From NCBI GenBank assembly GCA_037783415.1, contig JAZGTN010000009.1, positions 5,022,001 through 5,086,000 of the forward strand: a stretch of 64,000 nt of DNA. The letters run 5' to 3'. Positions 58,209-64,000 of the stretch are shown here, in pieces. Under the pieces are notes generated by a model. The model ran no database searches, was not told the origin of the DNA, and saw only the letters and a program-made list of their open reading frames with translations. The DNA is from Leptasterias polaris (lineage: Eukaryota; Echinodermata; Asteroidea; Forcipulatida; Asteriidae). Every line of letters starts with the position of its first letter. Within the stretch, counting starts at the first letter, position 1. A program made the position numbers and the translations under genes.

Positions 58209-59851
58209 CACTGTAAAAACGGCGCTTAGCGTTTAAACACACACACAACATGTTTACACGCAAACATGTTTAGAAATATGCTTGAAAGCTAAATGGGTAT
58301 CTCCTTAACATGTCAAAAAGCTAAACGTGTTGAGATTTGTTATGCTTGTTTTAAGTGAAGTTTTGATTTTAAACACATACAAAACATGTTTACACGCAAA
58401 CATGTTTAGAAATATGTTTGTAAGCTAAATGGGTATCTCCTTAACATGTCAAAAAGCTAAACGTGTTGAGATTTGTTGTGCTTGTTTTAAGTGAAGTTTT
58501 GAATTTAAACACAATCAAAACATGTTTACACGCAAACATGTTTAGAAATATGTTTGAAGCTAAATGGCTACCTCTTTAACATGTCAAAAAGCTAAACGGG
58601 TTGAGATTTGTTGTGCTTGTTTGAAATGCAGTTTTGAATTTAAACACATACAAAACATGTTTACACGCAAACACGTTCAGAAATATGTTTGAAGCTAAAT
58701 GCTATCTCTTTAACATGTCAAAAGCTAAACGTGTTTTGAACTGGTTTGAACATTTGAATACACCAGAATGTGTTTACATCAATTGAATACGTTTGCTATT
58801 GGTATGAAAAAGCTAAGCAGCTAGTCATGATAGGCTTCCACGTAGGCATATAGGCCTTCCTTGGAGATCGTTTTTGCTATATGGCATAAACACATAATTA
58901 AAAGGGTTTAAAATAATTCGCATTTTGGTAATACGTAACTTTACAAAGGTATCAAAAATGCTCCACACGTTTAGCCCCTCATGGCAAGTAAAATTACTCA
59001 GGTAGCAAACGTACTAAAATGATGAACACACATTCTGGTGTATTTGAATGTTCAAACCAGTTCAAACCTGCATTGATCGCAACACGTTTAGCTTTTTGAC
59101 ATGTTAAAGGGATACCAATTTAGCTTACAAACATATTTCTAAACATGTTTGCTTGTAAACATGTTTTGTATGTGTTTAAATTCATCAGTTTGTTTAGAAT
59201 GAAATGGGCGGGGTTTCATTAAATATGCACAAATATAGACCTCGGTGTTTATTCAAAACCATTGTAGGTATAACAGCCTTTCCTGCGCAGTAGTTTACAC
59301 TTTAATGTGTGTAATTCAATTGAAGCAAATTTTTGTTGTATCATATTGGCCAGCACTTCAAATATTCACACCATGGGTAGAAAGTAAAGCCCAAAATGTA
59401 TATAATTGGAACGGATTCTGAGACTTCAAAATGACCGTTTTCAGTATGACTGAAATTATGGCATCATTGCTCCTCAAATCATCTCGATGAAAATCATCTC
59501 GATGACCCGTTGAGATGATGATGATTTATCGATTCTCATGCCGAGCGTAGCTTGAGCGTTATGTTTCAGTAAGCAGGCAGGCGAATGTTGCAACATTTCT
59601 CTTTTCTTTTCTTCAGGTGTTTAAAAATTAAGCTTATTCTCTGAAACGTGTTGGATTCTAAACATGTTTAGCACTCACTATGAACCCTAAACACATTCAA
59701 TCTAAACGTATCACAGGCTAAATGTGTCTCGGGGTAAACATGTCACAGAAACGCAAAATCTAAACATGTTGAGGGCTAAACGTGTGAAAAAAGTGGGTAC
59801 AAGCGAGGCGTTTAGAAATGTGTTTAGATTCTAAACGCCGTTTTTACAGTG
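58209..59851. mobile_element. Non-autonomous DNA transposon with CACTGTAAAAA ends, foldback interior
   Basis: The ends are CACTGTAAAAACGGCG and its exact inverse, flanked by TA on both sides (58207-58208, 59852-59853). CACTG/CACTA-type ends recall the CMC (CACTA/Mirage/Chapaev) group, but the target size and family are unproven. The interior holds four direct 136-bp units (58232-58770) built on ACATGTTTA/TAAACATGT dyads, and an inverted single unit at 59070-59190. A second inverted pair is 58735-58783 against 59019-59068. No coding frame is present. Confidence 0.75.
58232..58770. repeat. Four tandem 136-bp units inside the foldback transposon
   Basis: Units begin at 58232, 58368, 58504 and 58639 with TTTAAACACA. 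Each contains AACATGTTTACACGCAAAC, GCTAAATGG and ACATGTCAAAAAGCTAAACG. Copies 1-3 are nearly identical, and copy 4 is more diverged and shorter. Confidence 0.85.
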
Positions 59852-60679
59852 TACACGCCGGTCTGGTACACGCCGAACAGCGGGGGACGGGTCACTGAAT
59901 GTTGCATGCGAAGCCGCAAACACGGACCTCAGTTGCGAGCGGGGCCGCTAAAATACCTTGTATTATCCGTTTTCTCCTTGTGACTGTGCTCGTATCTTCC
60001 GTTTTATAATACATAGAAACGCGCATGGGACAGTTCGGGACTGGTGTTAAAACCTCGTATAAACCGGCGTCTCGTATCTTTCTGAGCTCGTACTAGAGTC
60101 GACTGTACACTGTACTAGGATTGAATTGGGTGACGTCCGTATACGAATACGCATCATACCGATCAGGTACCCAGACGTAATGTACGGGGCCAGACTACAC
60201 ATTTTCTCTTCAAATATCCCGCCTCGATTGACGTCACGAACAGCGCAATGTAAAGGGGGCATATTCTTAAATTCTAAATAAAACAAAAACACAAATTGTT
60301 TAACCTTAGTTAATTGTTTATTCACATTCCACTCATAAAAATGGATATTAATGACAAGAGCTTTATTTTGACAAAATACCAGTGCCAGTGCCTTTAACAT
60401 CCAGTTTGACTGGAAGTGAAAACATCCTACTGTTTTCATGAGTTTGCAAAAGTTTGAGTAGGCTCAAGGACCTAGAACCTGATATACAAATTTTGAATTA
60501 TTTACCTAATTGAAGACCTTTTCAATGATGCATAGATTGTACGTATTCATTTTGACAATGTGGATCATGAGTTATGACTTTTTAAAATATCTTTCAAAAC
60601 ACTACATTTGTGGTGATATAATGTGACGATCGATGACGTCATAAAAACGTCACTTCATAATTTATCCATATAATAGAAC
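59852..60679. other. No gene seen
   Basis: Somewhat GC-richer near 59866-60250, with no domain. The minus frame 60047-60439 (130 codons) shows no recognised family. Confidence 0.45.
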
Positions 60680-60781
60680 ATAATACAACGAGTGTGACAT
60701 TGACTGAAGGTGAGCTGAGGGAAACAGTGTGGGACAGTTCGTTTTTTCCTGCCTTCAAGCTCAATAGTCATATGTACTACG

Positions 60782-61995
60782 ATGGCTACGAATCAATCAA
60801 TGCTTGACGAATTATCTTCCAGCTCAGATGATATATTTGCTAGTGTGTTTTTAAATAAACTTCAACAAGTGTACCAGTATGACAAGACTGAAATTCACGA
60901 ATTTATTCATAGCCAGCCAACCGACGGCCGCCACATATCAAAGCGTCTTCTCGGTCTTCGTGATGTTCTCCACATAGAAATGTGCAATAGTTTTCCTGAA
61001 TTTGAAGGTAGTGAATTCTACGCCAGACGGAAACTGTCCTTACTCGCCAATGATATTTATATCCTTGGGTTTGTCACAGTGAACGATCACAAAGATGTCC
61101 GCCGGTCTAAAATCCTCAAATGTACAAGCGGATTTAACGAAACACTCTGCTCTGAGTCACAACTCAGAAACCCAGGCGATCTTGTGGAAATCTGCTCCAG
61201 TCTGAAGGAAGAAGTAACAAGTTTGACTAGCTTAATAGCTAATCTTCAAGGTGAAGTTGTTACCTTAAAAAACGTTATACATGAGTTGAAACAGTCGCCC
61301 AAATCCTCAAAAAACCTACTCTCTCGGCTAGCCAACCTCATATTATTACAACTTCGTTATTCACATACGCTGGAGTAACAGAAGCCAGAAGCACCAGAAC
61401 TACGGCAAATGCTGAATCGTCACCAAAGTCCACTCACAGTCTCGGAGATGTCCCCTTGAGCTTTATTACCGACGCTGGTTGTTCCAAAGCTGCAACTCCA
61501 ACGACCATCAGCTCCGAAAACCTGGAAAAAACTAGTACCGAAGAAATCTCTGCTGAAGAAATCTCCGATTCGGACTTTGCTAACTTTCGCCTTCAAAACA
61601 AACAAAGGTCTAAAGTTCGTCAACACTGTGTCCGTGCCTTTGTAAAACCACCGCCGCAACATCATGTATTCATCGGGGGGCTTCATCAGTCCACAAGCGA
61701 ACAAGACGTCTGGGAGCAAGTGAAGGAACTCGGGTTCAAGAATGCCATCACAGACGTCTTCTCGCTGAAGAACATAAATAAACCAAACTCACCCGCTGCT
61801 TTTTGTGTTGTCGTTGATAATGCTAAAGACAAATCAATGTTAATATCACAGGACCTTTGGCCAGATAACGTTCGTGTCCGTGACTTTGTACCTCGTCCTC
61901 GTCGTCGTGTCTTTGACTCTGGTGTCCCTAACCCTGAATACCCGAATAAGAGTAATCCGAGGGTCCGTCACGACAGGAAAGTATTAAAGTATTAA
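60782..61995 (+). pseudogene. LINE ORF1 protein, frameshifted
   Basis: Two overlapping pieces, 60782-61378 and about 61360-61995, make an ORF1 of about 400 codons with one frameshift near 61350. The N-terminal piece is helical and ends in a likely coiled coil (residues 133-172, heptad leucines and valines in SLKEEVTSLTSLIANLQ), which in ORF1 proteins drives multimerisation. The C-terminal piece carries VFIGGLHQST, then SPAAFCVVVDNA, and LWPDNVRVRDF followed by PRPRRR. This is the strand-helix pattern of the RRM-like RNA-binding domain found in many CR1/Jockey-type ORF1 proteins. The product would coat the LINE RNA. ORF2 starts about 95 bases downstream, after an AT-rich spacer. Confidence 0.7.
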
Positions 61996-62089
61996 AGTAT
62001 ATATGAATTTAGACTCTTTAAAGATGTGTGACATAAAATAAAAAAATAAAAAATAAAAAATCTCATGGATTCTAAAACTAAGTTGATTA

Positions 62090-64000
62090 ATGTCTTTTAA
62101 TTGCTATGGTCTCAGTGGCCTGCAATCTATAAGCAGCTTTATTGACAATAACAATCGTGATGTAATTTTCCTCTCGGAGCACTGGTTGCGTGTAAATGAG
62201 ATTTCCGATATTAATGACTACTTTCAAATGAAAGGGTTTCAATCTTTTTTTTAAAACTGCCATGGACCACGAAGTTATAACCTCTGGTCGCCCATATGGC
62301 GGCGTTGGTTTTGTATGCAAACTTAAAGCTGATTTTACTTTTAAAAACATGTGTATTGACAACATGAGAATTAGTGGCATTCAGATTTTGTCTAAAGGTA
62401 AAATCATGATGACTATCTTTGGAGTCTACCTCCCTCATTACAATGGGGATCTTGAGCAAATTCAGCTCTATGCCGAGACTCTTGATCTTCTGCAATCTTT
62501 AATTGATGATTGTGATGAGAGCCCTACAATGATTGTCGGTGATTTTAATGCCAGTCTTCCTCGCCAACAAAATCTTGCGATAAACTGGTATAAAAAACGC
62601 CCTTTTAATGAACATAGTTTTATTATGTATGAATTTTTGTGCAATAATGATTTTAGTGTCTGTAATTTTATATATAAACAAGATGTTGATTTTACGTACT
62701 TTAAAGGCTCCAGCAAAACATATATTGACCATGTTGTTGTCAATTAATTTCACTTGCCAAGGTTAAGAGTTGTAAAACCATTGATGCGTTCCCTGAAAAT
62801 ACCAGCGATCATCTACCTCTGATCGCAAGTTTAGAATTGCAGGCTTAAAGCTCCGGTTCAATCAACGATCTGCAACCCAATAATACTGGTATGCATTTTT
62901 ATCCAATATGTCACTGGGACGATGAAGATTTTTGTTCGCAATTCACTTGTAATATCAATAATGCTCTTGTTAACTTTGAGTGTTCTATTTTATCTTGCAG
63001 TTCAATGGAGGATGCCCAGGGTGTTGTTGACAGTGTCTGCGGTAGGCTGACCTCCAACATTCACGATTCTGCCAAAAATTACAAAACTAAACCTTTTAAA
63101 AATCATCACACTAAGAGAGTTCATTGGTGGAATAACAACTGTTCAAGTGCCAGAAACAAACAACGATTCTGGTATAGGATTTGGACGCAGTGTGACAGGC
63201 CGCGGTCTGGACACATCTTTCATTGTTATAAGCTGGCCAAAAAGGATTATAGGCGTATTTGCAGACAGAGTGTCACTAATGTTTCTCGTAGAAAATACAA
63301 CCATCTCAACAAATTATTTCATAAAAAAAATCCAAAGAAATTCTGGAAAGCTGTTGGTGACTGTAAAAAACCCAAAACGGATCCTCATGACTCCGTTTCC
63401 ATCGATAGTTTATCTACTTTTTTTGAATCCAAATTTGGGATCACTGATTCAAATCCAAATTCATCGAAAATCCAGCAGGCTAAAATCTGTCAAAAACCGA
63501 TCTTACGAATTGCAGAATACTGCCTTTGACTCCAGCCATTTCTCAGCGATTTCTGTTCGAAGATTTATTCTAACTCTAAAAAAAAATTCTACCTGTGGGC
63601 CAGACGGAATCACGGCCGATCATCTAAAACACACTTTAAACACCAAAATACCCGCTCTTTTTGCTATTATTTTAAATTGTTGTACTAGATTTGGTGTTGT
63701 TCCCACCAGCTTTCATGAAGGTACTCTTGTACCTATTCTCAAGAAACCGAACGTTGATCCTTCTCAACCGAAGAATTACCGTCCAATTATTGTTTCTAAT
63801 ACATTTTCCAAGATTTTTGAGATGGTTTTGGAGGAATCATGTGCAAATGTGAAGTTTGACCCTCTGCAATTTGGTTTTGTTAACGGGAGGGGGACAGCCA
63901 TGGCCGCAGCCACAGTCGACGACGTCATGAATTACTGTGTTAATAAAGGCTCTACTGTATTCTGTTGCTCTCTCGATGCATAGGGGGAATTTGATGCAAT
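62090..64000 (+). pseudogene. LINE ORF2: endonuclease and reverse transcriptase, several frameshifts
   Basis: The start MSFNCYGLSGLQSI and FLSEHWL (62090-62200) are the N-terminus of an apurinic-type endonuclease. The frame stops at 62252 in a T8 run and resumes one frame over: GRPYGGVGFV, IFGVYLPHYNG, GDFNASLP (catalytic Asp/Asn) and TYIDHVVVN. After another shift comes TSDHLPL (about 62800), with the catalytic His. The pre-RT region (62891-63529) has FWKAVGDCKKPK and WWNNNC. After a further shift the RT palm begins: STCGPDGITADHLK, PILKKPN..NYRPIIVSNTFSK (63740-63810), QFGFVNGRGTAMAA and CSLDA (the first catalytic Asp). A TAG then stands where the family has Glu (63981). The YxDD box lies outside the window. 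Four shifts and a stop make it inactive. Confidence 0.8.

Larger units (their letters stand above)
60680..64000 (+). mobile_element. LINE retrotransposon (APE-endonuclease type), 5' end present, continues past window
   Basis: The order is 5' leader, ORF1 (60782-61995, broken by a frameshift), an A/T-rich spacer (61996-62089), then ORF2 with apurinic-type endonuclease and reverse transcriptase. Endonuclease plus RT, with no LTRs, places it in the CR1/L2/Jockey group; I cannot fix the clade. At least four frameshifts and one in-frame stop show that this copy is inactive. The 5' boundary is approximate, and the 3' end lies beyond base 64000. Confidence 0.85.

Noticed and set aside
58209..59851. 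LTR retrotransposon with long inverted ends
   Set aside because: The ends are inverted rather than direct and the flanks show TA, so a DNA transposon fits better.

Overview
The window is eukaryotic, AT-rich and repeat-dominated, with no operon structure, long non-coding stretches and at most a few spliced exons. The organism is most likely an echinoderm, and the repeats resemble what I remember from sea-star genomes. The pointers are a tRNA-Leu-like SINE with a conserved central block, a tRNA-Asn-like SINE in two copies, and an interspersed repeat beginning near 43228. I could not search any database, so this placement is inference.

Layout. 1-16400 is intergenic or intronic sequence carrying small transposons: a SINE at 2271-2425, a GGGTCA-rich repeat family with six copies over the window, a 173-bp MITE at 13561-13733 with a TTA target duplication, and a nested pair of Harbinger-like foldback MITEs at 15301-16402. 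A perfect 66-bp spacerless palindrome lies at 9364-9429, at the end of a possible transmembrane exon. At 16765-18240 (minus strand) lies a broken copy of an uncharacterised, transposon-like protein family with a PIN/NYN-like 'DGSALVNALPPR' region. 18.2-40.4 kb is almost gene-free, apart from one plausible minus-strand exon at 20471-20692 and a promoter-like motif cluster near 26.6 kb.

40.9-45.5 kb holds the best candidate host gene: a three-exon reading that gives a 75-residue secreted peptide precursor with a signal peptide and a four-cysteine C-x6-C-x-C-x8-C core. SINEs sit just upstream of it and inside its first intron.

48.9-54.4 kb is a head-to-tail cluster of Helitron-like non-autonomous elements. 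Each has a leader, a 130-bp tandem satellite in 2-8 copies, and a tail ending in a hairpin followed by CTAG|TT. The cluster is interrupted by a different repeat module rich in TAACCGT motifs (50766-52080). An 89-bp-arm palindrome follows at 54838-55027. A degraded CR1/L2-like LINE covers 55340-56820, and a frameshifted THAP-domain exon lies at 57517-57844. A 1.64-kb foldback DNA transposon with CACTGTAAAAA ends occupies 58209-59851. The window ends in a LINE with ORF1, an apurinic-type endonuclease and a reverse transcriptase (about 60680 to the window edge), interrupted by several frameshifts and one in-frame stop.

Almost everything recognisable is mobile DNA, mostly inactivated. The non-transposon material worth following is the cysteine-rich peptide gene and two orphan exons (9207-9404 and 20471-20692).
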